Positions 1 through 7,702 of a DNA stretch of 64,000 nucleotides are shown here, piece after piece. The translations under genes were made by a program, and so were the position numbers. Each line of letters opens with the position of its first letter. Position 1 is the stretch's first letter. A model generated the notes under the pieces. The model was not told the origin of the DNA and made no database searches. It saw only the letters and a list, made by a program, of their open reading frames with translations. Origin of the DNA: Polyangiaceae bacterium (lineage in GTDB: Bacteria > Myxococcota_A > Polyangia > Polyangiales > Polyangiaceae); contig JADLAB010000163.1 of assembly GCA_020848455.1 (NCBI GenBank), positions 1 to 64,000 on the forward strand, written 5' to 3'.

Positions 1-1192
1 CGGGGCGCTCGGGCTCCACCGGGCCGCGCGCTGCGGCGCTGGCGAGCGGCGCGGATGTGGCCGGCGCGTACGACGCCCTCTGGCCGGACTCCGCTCCGCT
101 CCACTGCCAGGGCTCGGCCGCGGACGCCTCGCTCGCCGCGCGATGGCGCTCGCTCCGCGAGGAGGCCGGGCGCCGGTCCGCGTCGCTCCGCGCCTCGGCC
201 CAGGGCAGCGCGGCCGCCACCGCGGCGTACACGGCGTCGCTCACGGCCCGTGGCTCCGCGAAACGCACCTCGGCCTTCTGGGGGTGCACGTTCACGTCGA
301 CGAGCGCGGGCGGCAGATCGAGGTACACGACGCCGAGCGGGTAGCGCCCCGGCTCGAGCGCGGCGCCGTAGGCCACGGCCACGGCCCGGGCGAGGGCGCG
401 ATCCTGGACGGGGCGGCCGTTGACGAGCAGGGTGAGCCCACCGGCGCCGGTGCGCGCGCGCCCGGGGGCGCTCAGGTAGGCCTCGACGCCGAGCGGACCG
501 CGCAGCGCGCAGAAGGCGAAGAGCTCCACGTCCGCGAAGGTGGCGCGCACGCGCTCGGCGCGCGTCTCGGCTCGGAGGAAGCTCCGCGCCGCGCGCCCGT
601 CGCGGGCGAGCGTGAACACGACCTCCGGGTGCCCGAGCGCGGCCGCCTGCACGACCTCGCCGACGTGGGCCGACTCGGTCGCCGTCGCGCGCAGGAACTT
701 GCGCCGGGCCGGCACGTTGAAGAAGAGGTCGCTCACCTCGACCACCGTGCCCGGGGCGCCGCCCGCGGGGCCGAGCGCGGGGGGCGCGCCGCCCTCGGTG
801 CAGAGCTCGGTGCCCTCCGCGTCGCTCGCGCGCCGCGTGCGCAGTCGCAGCCGGCTCACCGACGCGATCGCCGCGAGCGCCTCGCCCCGGAAGCCGAAGG
901 TGGCGAGCTCCGAGAGGTCCTCGATGACGCGCAGCTTGCTCGTCGCGTGGCGCTCGAGCGCCAGCCGCGCGTCGCGCGCGCTCATGCCCTGGCCGTCGTC
1001 GCTCACGCGAACGAGCTCGATGCCCCCGCCGCCGATCTCGACGCGCACCGTGCGCGCCCGCGCGTCGAGGGCGTTGTCGACGAGCTCCTTGACCACCGAG
1101 CTCGGCCGCACCACCACCTCGCCGGCGGCGATCTGGTTGGCGACTTGCGGCGGCAGGAGCTCGACGGACTGCGCGCTCGGCGCCTCGCTCAT
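1..1192 (-). CDS. mutL: DNA mismatch repair protein MutL (3' end beyond the window)
   Basis: MutL is the ATPase that links MutS mismatch recognition to strand removal. The frame opens with an ATG at 1192 and stays open to base 1, so about 397 N-terminal residues are visible and the C-terminal dimerisation region is missing. The GHKL ATPase motifs are clear: QIAAGEV near residue 20, ELVDNALDA with catalytic Glu36 and Asn40, then DDGQGM, ATSKL and GFRGEAL. They are followed by the transducer domain with FNVPARRKFL and VDVNVHPQKAEVRF. The visible end is the usual low-complexity linker. The start sits two bases from the stop of the next upstream gene on the same strand, so the two are probably co-transcribed. 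Long plus-strand frames over this region are shadows. Confidence 0.95.
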   Translation of the reverse strand, partial: MSEAPSAQSVELLPPQVANQIAAGEVVVRPSSVVKELVDNALDARARTVRVEIGGGGIELVRVSDDGQGMSARDARLALERHATSKLRVIEDLSELATFGFRGEALAAIASVSRLRLRTRRASDAEGTELCTEGGAPPALGPAGGAPGTVVEVSDLFFNVPARRKFLRATATESAHVGEVVQAAALGHPEVVFTLARDGRAARSFLRAETRAERVRATFADVELFAFCALRGPLGVEAYLSAPGRARTGAGGLTLLVNGRPVQDRALARAVAVAYGAALEPGRYPLGVVYLDLPPALVDVNVHPQKAEVRFAEPRAVSDAVYAAVAAALPWAEARSDADRRPASSRSERHRAASEASAAEPWQWSGAESGQRASYAPATSAPLASAAARGPVEPERP

Positions 1193-1193
1193 G

Positions 1194-1814
1194 TCACTCC
1201 TCGGCGGTGCCCGCCTCGCGCGCTCGCGCGGCGTAGAAGGCGCGCGCCCGCGGCCGGGTCAGCGCGAGCGCCGCACCGCCGAGCACCACGATCTCGAACA
1301 AGAGAAAGCGGCCCCACTCGGCGGCGTTGGCGAGGCGCGCGTACTCCGCGGCCGCCGGGTCGTCGCCGCCGTGCCCTGGCTCGAGGGCGGCGGCCTCGTG
1401 CCCGACCGCGCGCGCGACCTCGGCCCGCACCGGCCCGAGCACCGCGAACTCGACGACCGCGAACACGCTCGCAGCGCCGATCGCCTGCAGGGCGAGGTTG
1501 CGGCCCCAGCCACGCCCGGCGAGCGCCCCCACGCTCGCCGCGAGCAACAGGCCCCCGAGCAGGACGTTGCCGACCGACAGGGGGAAGGCGAGGCGGTGGT
1601 GGGTCGCGAGCGCCTCGAGGCGCGCCCGCTCCCTCACGAGCGCCAGGCGCAGGACCGCGGGTAGCTCGTGGCCGGGCTCGGGCAGCACCGACTGCGCGCC
1701 GCGCAGGTAGCTGACGGCGGTGCAGCCGGACGCAGAGCCGAACGCGCCACCGAGCGCGAGCACCACGAGCGCGAACGCGAGGAAAAAGGGGCGTCGGCTG
1801 GCCGGCTTCTGCAT
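1194..1814 (-). CDS. Small multi-pass membrane protein, function unknown
   Basis: I do not recognise a family. The start at 1814 (MQKPASRRPFF) gives 206 aa; an in-frame upstream start at 1880 would put 22 unlikely residues before the first membrane segment. Hydrophobic segments lie near residues 10-30 (with a Cys in GSASGCTA, possibly a lipobox), around residues 85-125 (two segments) and near residues 175-192. A charged central region contains Arg/Glu-rich helices and a short acidic stretch. The stop lies just before the mutL start with one base between them, so this is the leading gene of a mutL operon. Divergence from the sigma-factor gene leaves about 190 bp of shared upstream DNA. Confidence 0.7.
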   Translation of the reverse strand: MQKPASRRPFFLAFALVVLALGGAFGSASGCTAVSYLRGAQSVLPEPGHELPAVLRLALVRERARLEALATHHRLAFPLSVGNVLLGGLLLAASVGALAGRGWGRNLALQAIGAASVFAVVEFAVLGPVRAEVARAVGHEAAALEPGHGGDDPAAAEYARLANAAEWGRFLLFEIVVLGGAALALTRPRARAFYAARAREAGTAEE

Positions 1815-1930
1815 GGCGAGGAGTGCGGCGAGCCCGGCGGGTCGAGCCCCGTCGTGCCCGCGGCGACTCAGCTGTAGCACGAAGCCACGGGGGTCGGGGC
1901 GGCCCTTGCGCGAGTCGACCTTTGTGCTTA

Positions 1931-1954
1931 CGTAGCTGAACTTACAGAGCTACG
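1931..1954. promoter_or_regulatory. Inverted repeat upstream of the sigma-factor gene
   Basis: A perfect 7-bp inverted repeat, CGTAGCT and AGCTACG, is separated by 10 bp of AT-richer sequence in the divergent region between the membrane-protein gene and the sigma gene, about 50 bp before the latter's start. The arrangement resembles an operator half-site pair. No regulator can be named and the match could be chance. Confidence 0.3.
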
Positions 1955-2006
1955 CTCTTGCCGCGCGGGGCCTCCGCACGGCGGCGCGCAGCGGATCGAG
2001 CAGGCG

Positions 2007-3218
2007 ATGGCGAAGAGCAAGGACCCCGACCGAGCCCCCCGACGTACCGGGCGTCCGGCCGCGCCCGCGCCGTCGGCGCAGCCCGAGCCGCCCGGCACGG
2101 ACGACGGCGAGGACGTCGCATCCGTCGCCGATCCCGACCACGACGAGGGCGTCGAGGTCGAGCTCGTGGAGGTCGACGACGGCGCGGTGGCCGACGAGGG
2201 CGGCGACGAGGGCGCCGACGAGGGCGCCGACGAGGGCGCCGCGGTCGGTGTCGACGAGCAGGAGGAGCTGTTCCGCACCCAGGACGGCGAGCCGCCGGCC
2301 GAGGTGCTCGAGTTCGACGTGCCGAGCTCGCTCGCCGTGCCGCCCGGGCCGGACAGCTCGCGCGCGATGGCGCGCCTCGATCCCCTGCAGACCTACCTCC
2401 GCGAGGTTCAGCGCCACGCGCTGCTCACCCCCGACGAGGAGAAGCGCCTCACGCGCGAGTACGTCCAGACGCAGGACGTCAAGGTGGCGGCGCGCCTCGT
2501 GACCGCCAACCTGCGGCTCGTCATCAAGCTCGCGTACGAGTATCGCCGCGCCTACAAGAACATCATGGACCTCATCCAGGAGGGGAACATCGGCCTCATG
2601 CAGGCCGTCAAGCGCTACGACCCCTACCGCGGGGTCAAGCTGTCCTCCTACGCGGCCTGGTGGATCCGCGCCTACATGTTGCGGTTCATCCTCAACAACT
2701 GGCGCCTGGTGAAGGTCGGTACCACGCAGACCCAGCGCAAGCTGTTCTTCAACCTCAACAAGCAGAAGGCGAAGCTCACGGCGATGGGCATCGAGCCCAC
2801 GGCCAAGGAGATCGCGCTCCGGCTCGGCGTCCAGGAGAACGACGTCGTCGAGATGGACCGGCGCCTGGCGAGCGGCGAGGCCTCGCTCGACGCGCCGCTC
2901 GGCGACTCCGAGGGGCGCGCCGTCGCGCGCGTCGAGACGATGGCGGCCAACGACCGACCGGCCGACGAGACGGTGTCGGCCGAGCAGTTCGGCAAGCTCG
3001 TCAACGAGCACCTGGTGCGCTTCCGCTCCACCCTGAAGGGCAAGGAGCAGATCATCTTCGACAAGCGCATGGTGGCCGAGGAGCCGCTCACGCTGCAGCG
3101 CCTGGGCGACGAGTTCGGCGTGTCGCGCGAGCGCGTGCGCCAGCTCGAGGCGCGGCTCGCCCTGCGCCTGCGCGACTACCTGAAGCGCGAGCTCGGCGAG
3201 GCGGTCGAGGTGCAGTGA
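2007..3218 (+). CDS. RpoH-like sigma-70 family factor (group 3) with acidic N-terminal extension
   Basis: This 403-aa protein is an alternative RNA polymerase sigma factor. Residues 1-125 form an acidic, low-complexity extension. Region 1.2/2 follows: [47 protein letters not shown] and KYDP-type sequence leading to [15 protein letters not shown] (regions 2.3-2.4). The segment [17 protein letters not shown] is the RpoH box that marks the sigma-32 subgroup. Region 4 ends with [22 protein letters not shown], a helix-turn-helix for the -35 element. The family serves heat-shock or developmental regulons; SigB and SigC of Myxococcus are of this type (established knowledge). The natural target here is unknown. 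The stop overlaps the rsmI start by 4 bp (GTGA), implying coupled translation. Confidence 0.92.
   Translation: MAKSKDPDRAPRRTGRPAAPAPSAQPEPPGTDDGEDVASVADPDHDEGVEVELVEVDDGAVADEGGDEGADEGADEGAAVGVDEQEELFRTQDGEPPAEVLEFDVPSSLAVPPGPDSSRAMARLDPLQTYLREVQRHALLTPDEEKRLTREYVQTQDVKVAARLVTANLRLVIKLAYEYRRAYKNIMDLIQEGNIGLMQAVKRYDPYRGVKLSSYAAWWIRAYMLRFILNNWRLVKVGTTQTQRKLFFNLNKQKAKLTAMGIEPTAKEIALRLGVQENDVVEMDRRLASGEASLDAPLGDSEGRAVARVETMAANDRPADETVSAEQFGKLVNEHLVRFRSTLKGKEQIIFDKRMVAEEPLTLQRLGDEFGVSRERVRQLEARLALRLRDYLKRELGEAVEVQ
2193..2240 (+). repeat. Four tandem 12-bp units in the sigma-factor N-terminus
   Basis: Four consecutive 12-bp units of GACGAGGGCGCC type (the first ends in GGC) encode DEGG followed by three DEGA. 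The in-frame array could vary in copy number between strains without a frameshift, lengthening or shortening the acidic tail. Confidence 0.85.
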
Positions 3219-4051
3219 GCGCGCCCGCGGGCGTGCTCCGCCTGGTCGCGACCCCGATCGGCAACCTGTCCGACCTGGCGCCGCGCGCCGTCGAGGCGCT
3301 GCGCACGGCGGACGTCATCCTGGCCGAGGACACGCGGCGGGCGCGCGCGCTCTGCTCGCACCTCGGCCTCGCGGGCAAGCGCATCGAGCGCTTCGACGCG
3401 GAGGTGGAGCGCCGGGGGGTGGACCGGCTGGTCGAGCGGCTGCGCGCGGGCGAGACGCTCGCGCTCGTGAGCGACGCCGGCATGCCGGCCGTCAGCGACC
3501 CGGGGGCGGAGCTCGTGCGCGCCGCAGCCGCCGCGGGGGTCGGCGTCATCCCGGTCGCGGGGCCCTCGGCCGTGACGGCCGCGGTCGCCGCGAGCGGCTT
3601 CGGCGGCGGGTACCGCTTCCTCGGCTTTCTCGCGCGCGGCGGGGCCGAGCGCGAGCGCGCGCTCGCGCGCATCGCGGCGACGGAAGAGCCGGTGGTGCTG
3701 TTCGAGTCGCCCGAGCGGCTCGGCGCCACGCTGCGCGAGCTCGCCGTGCGGTGGCCGGGCCGCAGCGCCGTCGTGGCGCGCGAGCTGACGAAGGTCCACG
3801 AGGAGCTCGTGCGCGGCGCGCTCGTCGAGCTCGCGCGTGCGGAGCGCGAGTGGCGGGGCGAGATCACCCTCGTGCTCGGCCCGGCCGAGCCCGCGCCCGA
3901 GGTCGCCACGGACGAGGCGACGCTCGACGCACGCCTCCGCGCCCTGTGCGACAGCGGCGTGCACCCGCGCGCGGCCGCGAAGGCGGTCGCGCTCGAGTCG
4001 GGCCTCGCCGTCTCGGTGGTCTACGCGCGCCTGATGGCGCTGCGCAGCTAG
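3215..4051 (+). CDS. rsmI: 16S rRNA (cytidine-1402-2'-O)-methyltransferase RsmI
   Basis: RsmI methylates the ribose of C1402 in the ribosomal P site using S-adenosylmethionine. The 278-aa product has the family signature near its start (LVATPIGNLSDLAPRAVEAL), then AEDTRRARALC, LVSDAGMPAVSDPG, PVAGPSAVTAAVAASGF and LFESPERLGATLREL. Late in the protein lie ARELTKVHEE, EWRGEITLVL and a C-terminal helical tail. Length and motif order match the tetrapyrrole methylase-fold family. The GTG start at 3215 overlaps the sigma-factor stop. A longer in-frame opening upstream runs through the sigma gene and was rejected. A short GC-rich stem-loop follows the stop. Confidence 0.95.
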   Translation: MSAPAGVLRLVATPIGNLSDLAPRAVEALRTADVILAEDTRRARALCSHLGLAGKRIERFDAEVERRGVDRLVERLRAGETLALVSDAGMPAVSDPGAELVRAAAAAGVGVIPVAGPSAVTAAVAASGFGGGYRFLGFLARGGAERERALARIAATEEPVVLFESPERLGATLRELAVRWPGRSAVVARELTKVHEELVRGALVELARAEREWRGEITLVLGPAEPAPEVATDEATLDARLRALCDSGVHPRAAAKAVALESGLAVSVVYARLMALRS

Positions 4052-4058
4052 CGAGCCG

Positions 4059-4075
4059 GCCGGGTCGAGCCCGGC
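4059..4075 (+). terminator. Possible terminator hairpin after rsmI
   Basis: GCCGGG and CCCGGC form a perfect 6-bp stem with a TCGAG loop, 7 bp after the rsmI stop. There is no U-tract, as is common in very GC-rich genomes, so this is only a candidate. Confidence 0.35.
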
Positions 4076-4078
4076 GCT

Positions 4079-4244
4079 ACGCAGGCTTCAGGCTTCGGGC
4101 TTCAGGCTTCGGGCCCAGAAAGCCGGAGCGCGGAGCCCACCCGGAGCTCGGGGCCGGCGTCCGACGCAGGCTTCAGGCTTCGGGCTTCAGGCTTCGGGCC
4201 CAGAAAGCCGGAGCGCGGAGCCCACCCGGAGCTCGGGGCCGGCG
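4079..4244. repeat. Two tandem 81-bp repeats at 85-bp period
   Basis: Copies at 4079-4159 and 4164-4244 appear identical by eye and contain GCTTCAGGCTTCGGG sub-repeats. They fill the intergenic space after rsmI. The remainder of this 410-bp gap (4245-4398) shows no gene or RNA I can recognise; 4399-4464 is an arm of the interspersed repeat family. Confidence 0.9.
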
Positions 4245-4398
4245 GTCCACGGCGAGGGACGCCCCGCCGCGGGCTCATCTTCTTCTGGGCGGACGGAAGG
4301 GGGGCTTGCGGCGGGTGCTCGTTGCGCGAGTTGGCCATGCGCGACGTCGGGTCTCGCGGCGCGGCACGCGTGGAGAACCCGAACTGCGCGGAGAGGCT

Positions 4399-4464
4399 GA
4401 AGCCCGTAGCCGGTAGTCTGGAGCCTTGCGCTCAGCCTTTGCGCGGGCGCGAAATCGAGGCTCA
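4399..4464 (-). repeat. Interspersed intergenic repeat, copy A, starting at the lipoprotein stop codon
   Basis: Read on the minus strand, the repeat begins with the TGA stop of the 160-aa lipoprotein: TGAGCCTCGATTTCGCGC. The same motif with one change begins at the stop codon of the SIS-domain gene (10785). On the plus strand, 4399-4427 matches 10926-10954 at 27 of 29 positions. No coding potential is seen. Confidence 0.75.
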
Positions 4465-4944
4465 GGCGCCGCCGGAGCCGCCGCCGGCCGAGGAGCCGCC
4501 GCCGCCGGCCGACGAGCCGCCGCCGCCGGCCGACGAGCCACCGCCGCCCGCGGCGGTGCCGCCGGTCCCGGTGCCGCCGGTGCCGCCCGAGCCGCCGCCG
4601 CCCGAGCCGTCGCCGCAGCCCAGGAACTCGGGCTCCGGCCGGCAGCCCTCGCAGGCGGTCGCGGCGGCTTCGCACCGGTACTGACCCGGGACCTGCCAGT
4701 CGAGGGTGCACAGGTTCTTGTCGGAGCCGCAGGCGTGGAACTTCACGTGCTCGCCGTCGAAGCACTGCGCGATGATGCCGTCCTGGCAGGCGTTCACCTT
4801 GCCGCAGAGCAGATCGGCGCAGGTGACGTCCGGTCCGGAGCGGTTGAGGCCGGAGCAGGCCGGCGCGAAGGCGGCGAGCCCGAGGCCCAGGGTCGCGCAG
4901 AGGCCACCGACGAACCAGGTGCGTGTCATGGGTGCGCGTTTCAT
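4462..4944 (-). CDS. Lipoprotein with Cys-rich core and Gly/Ser repeat tail
   Basis: The 160-aa product begins MKRAPMTRTWF, followed by a hydrophobic segment and a lipobox ending FAPACSG, so it is probably lipidated and exported. About eight further Cys residues (for example TCADLLCGKVNACQDG) suggest a disulfide-bonded domain of about 85 residues. The last 50 residues are Gly/Ser/Thr/Ala only and contain three 21-bp GGSSAGG-type repeats. No family is recognised. The start overlaps the upstream lipoprotein stop by 4 bp (ATGA), so the two form a coupled pair. The interspersed repeat begins at its stop codon. Confidence 0.75.
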   Translation of the reverse strand: MKRAPMTRTWFVGGLCATLGLGLAAFAPACSGLNRSGPDVTCADLLCGKVNACQDGIIAQCFDGEHVKFHACGSDKNLCTLDWQVPGQYRCEAAATACEGCRPEPEFLGCGDGSGGGGSGGTGGTGTGGTAAGGGGSSAGGGGSSAGGGGSSAGGGSGGA

Positions 4945-6221
4945 GGGCACTGCTCCTCGCAGCTCTTGCGGCATGCGCCGTCCGCCGCGCACACCTGGCG
5001 GCAGGTCTTGATGCAGGCGGTGTGACCCGCGGTCACCGCGTCCTTCTCGGCCTGCTGCTCGGCCTTCTTCGTGTCCTGCTCGAGCGTGCTCCACACGGCG
5101 TCCATCGCCTTCTGGCTCGCCGCCTGCGACTCGGCGACCGCGCGGTCGAGCAGCGGGGCGGTCGTGTCGGTCGCGATCTTGACGCCGCCGTTCGGCGGCG
5201 GCGCGACGGCGAGCTGGTTGACGAGCTGCGTGGCCTCGCTGGCGTGGCGCCCCTGTGGGAACCCCTGCTGGTAGCGGCGCACGCCCGCGCACGCGGCCTC
5301 GGTGCGCCCGGCGGCGCAGGCCTCCGGCTCGGCGGCGCGCCACGCGAGATCGTCCTGCTCCTCGCGCTGCGCGAGCAGGGCCATGCCCACCTGCGCGACG
5401 CCGACGTCGCCCAGGTATTGCGAGTCGAGCCACACGCCCATCGACACGGGCGGGTTCGGCGACTGGAAGAGCGACAGCGGCAGCACCTGCTTCAGGTCGG
5501 TGGCGAGCTTGCCGTTGCCGTCGGTCGAGCCGAGCGAGATCGTGCCGCCCGCGTGGCGCAGGGTGACGTAGTGACCCGAGGCCGTGAAGCGGTTGGCGCA
5601 GTCGACGTTGCGCTGCAAGACGTCGCCCTGGCGCTCCATCGTCGTCGTGTCCTTCTCGGGCACCGCCGACCGGATGAGCTCGACCGTGGGCCAGATGTTC
5701 ACGACCGCGCCGACCGAGAGCAGCGCGGCGCCGGCGTTGACCACCGCGGTCTTGCCGGTCGGGTTGTAGTCCCGCTGGTTGGGGTCGTTGTCGTAGACCT
5801 TGGGCGAGTCGGCCAGGAGCGCCACGCCGGCGATCATCGGCACGAGGCTCATCACCTCGAGGACGGCGATCGGTACGACCGAGTCGTCGTCGAACTTGCG
5901 CTCGTAGCTCGTCGTCTGCTCGACCTTCTCCATCTCGACCATGTCGCAGCGCGGCGCGGCGGTCACCGTGAGCACGGTGGCCGCGAGGTCCACGACGCCC
6001 TCGTCGGAGGCCGGCGCGCGCACGAGGTCCTGGTGCGTGTCGACGACGTTGTCCGCGGTCTTGGACTCGCCGCGCCGGAACTCGAGGCAGCCGCTCGCCG
6101 CGGCCGCGCAGAGCAGGAGCGCGCCGGCCCCTGCGAGGGGCCGGGCGGCGCGCCCGGCGAGCGGGCCTGGGAGCGCCGCGAGGAGCCGGGGCGCGCGTTT
6201 CGATATCGTTGCTTTCGCCAT
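4941..6221 (-). CDS. Lipoprotein of unknown function with a Cys-rich C-terminus
   Basis: The ATG at 6221 gives 426 aa, with GAGGGGAC just upstream as a ribosome-binding site; a longer frame exists but has no plausible signal. The N-terminus has a basic region, a hydrophobic stretch and a lipobox AAASGCLEF at about residue 43. Two further hydrophobic segments near residues 100-150 (VVPIAVLEVMSLVPMIAGVALL and a Gly/Ala-rich one) resemble membrane helices. The C-terminus contains an Ala/Gln/Lys helix followed by a cluster of Cys pairs (ACIKTCRQVC, CRKSCEEQC). It is coupled by overlap to the second lipoprotein. No family is recognised. Confidence 0.75.
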   Translation of the reverse strand: MAKATISKRAPRLLAALPGPLAGRAARPLAGAGALLLCAAAASGCLEFRRGESKTADNVVDTHQDLVRAPASDEGVVDLAATVLTVTAAPRCDMVEMEKVEQTTSYERKFDDDSVVPIAVLEVMSLVPMIAGVALLADSPKVYDNDPNQRDYNPTGKTAVVNAGAALLSVGAVVNIWPTVELIRSAVPEKDTTTMERQGDVLQRNVDCANRFTASGHYVTLRHAGGTISLGSTDGNGKLATDLKQVLPLSLFQSPNPPVSMGVWLDSQYLGDVGVAQVGMALLAQREEQDDLAWRAAEPEACAAGRTEAACAGVRRYQQGFPQGRHASEATQLVNQLAVAPPPNGGVKIATDTTAPLLDRAVAESQAASQKAMDAVWSTLEQDTKKAEQQAEKDAVTAGHTACIKTCRQVCAADGACRKSCEEQCP

Positions 6222-6410
6222 GTCGAAGTCCCCTCGGGCGCATCGTGCCCACGCTAAGAACCGGCGATCCCCCTGCGGCTTACACGATGCGCCGATTATT
6301 TGCGACCGGGGCGGCGTGCCCCGACGTCGACGCTGGGACCGGCCGGCGTGCCGTCGGCGCGGGGAGATCATGCAATTACCCGTACTTGCGGGGGCGATGG
6401 CGCGAGCTCC

Positions 6411-6426
6411 GGGCGCGGCCGCGCCC
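6411..6426. other. Perfect 16-bp palindrome in a divergent promoter region
   Basis: GGGCGCGGCCGCGCCC is self-complementary and lies in the 274-bp space between the divergent lipoprotein and zinc-ribbon genes. It could be a dimeric protein site or simply GC bias. Apart from AT-richer patches near 6290 and 6370, nothing else is recognisable in this spacer. Confidence 0.3.
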
Positions 6427-6495
6427 CGGGTCGCTGCGCGGCGGCCGGCGGAACCCCTCGTATCCACTTGACGCGCTGCGGGGTCCTTCGCTGAA

Positions 6496-7635
6496 GTGCG
6501 GCCCGTGAGCCAGCAGGCAAACGTCTACCCGTGTCCGCAGTGCGGCGGCCAGCTCCGCTACGACGCCGCCACGCAGTCGATGAAGTGCCCCTACTGCGGC
6601 GCGCAGCACGCTGCGCCCCCGCAGCAGGCGGCTCCGCAGCCGTACGCGCAGGCCCAGGTGCAGCAGCAGCCCGCGGCCGGGGTGGTGCGCGAGATCCCCA
6701 TCGAGGAGGGGATGCGCCTCGCCCAGCGCGGCTACGGGACGCCGGTCAGCCAGATCGAGTGCGGCGAGTGCGGCGCCACGGTCACCGTGAATCCGAACGA
6801 GCAGACCGTGAAGTGCGCGTTCTGCTCGTCGCAGAAGGTGCTGCCTCGCGAGGCGGCCGGCAACGTCATCACCCCCGAGTCGCTGGTGCCCTTCGCCGTC
6901 GACCAGAACGGCGCGAACACCAAGTTCACCGAGTGGCTCGCGGGGCTGTGGTTCCGACCGAGCGACCTCAAGCGCATGGCCCGCGTCCACGAGATCGGCG
7001 GCCTCTACGTGCCGTTCTGGACCTTCGACTCGATGGTCCACTCGCGCTGGACCGCCGACGCCGGCTACTACTACCAGGAGACCGAGTGGTACACGGACGC
7101 GCAGGGCAACCGCCAGACGCGCACCGTGACCAAGACGCGCTGGGAGCCTGCGTACGGCGCGCGCAGCGACTTCTACGACGACGTCATCATCTGCGCGAGC
7201 AAGGGCATCCCGGAGGCCCTGGTCGACCGCTTCCGCACGTGGGACACGAAGCAGCTCATCCCCTATCAGCCGAGCTACCTCGCGGGCTGGAAGGCGGAGA
7301 GCTACGCCATCGACCTCATGCCGGGCTGGCAGAAGGCGCAGGACGTCATCGCGACCTCGCAGCGGAACCGCTGCTCCAAGGACGTGCCCGGCGACACCCA
7401 GCGCAACCTCGCGGTGAACAACGAGTTCTCGCGCGTCACCTTCAAGCACGTGCTGTTGCCGGTGTGGGTCGCGGCCTATCGCTACGGCGGCAAGCCCTAC
7501 CAGTTCCTCGTGAACGGCCAGACCGGCGAGGTCGTCGGCAAGGCGCCGCTCTCGTTCTGGAAGGTGTTCTTCCTCGTGCTCTTCATCGCAGCCGCGGTGG
7601 CCGCCGTCGTCATCGTCACACAGATGCGCAAGTAG
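6496..7635 (+). CDS. Zinc-ribbon protein with a C-terminal membrane anchor
   Basis: The 379-aa product (GTG start; GTG 6505 is an alternative) has two CxxC...CxxC zinc ribbons: CPQCGGQ with CPYCGAQ near residues 13-36, and CGECGAT with CAFCSSQ near residues 90-114, separated by a Gln/Pro/Ala linker. A long aromatic-rich domain follows, with YVPFWTFDSMVHSRW, YYYQETEWYTD and ILLPVWVAAYRYG-like sequence. The C-terminus is one membrane segment and a short basic tail. Similar proteins are often annotated as zinc-ribbon or TFIIB-like without an established role. The topology suggests a cytoplasmic domain tethered to the inner membrane. Confidence 0.85.
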   Translation: MRPVSQQANVYPCPQCGGQLRYDAATQSMKCPYCGAQHAAPPQQAAPQPYAQAQVQQQPAAGVVREIPIEEGMRLAQRGYGTPVSQIECGECGATVTVNPNEQTVKCAFCSSQKVLPREAAGNVITPESLVPFAVDQNGANTKFTEWLAGLWFRPSDLKRMARVHEIGGLYVPFWTFDSMVHSRWTADAGYYYQETEWYTDAQGNRQTRTVTKTRWEPAYGARSDFYDDVIICASKGIPEALVDRFRTWDTKQLIPYQPSYLAGWKAESYAIDLMPGWQKAQDVIATSQRNRCSKDVPGDTQRNLAVNNEFSRVTFKHVLLPVWVAAYRYGGKPYQFLVNGQTGEVVGKAPLSFWKVFFLVLFIAAAVAAVVIVTQMRK

Positions 7636-7702
7636 GTCGGCGGGGCCCGCGGGCGCTCGCGGCACGCCTTCGACTACCGGTCGGCGCGCGCTTGCCGCTA
7701 CA

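Noticed and set aside
143..1714. Long plus-strand frame at the left edge
   Set aside because: The minus strand encodes MutL with full GHKL motifs, so the plus-strand frame is a shadow.
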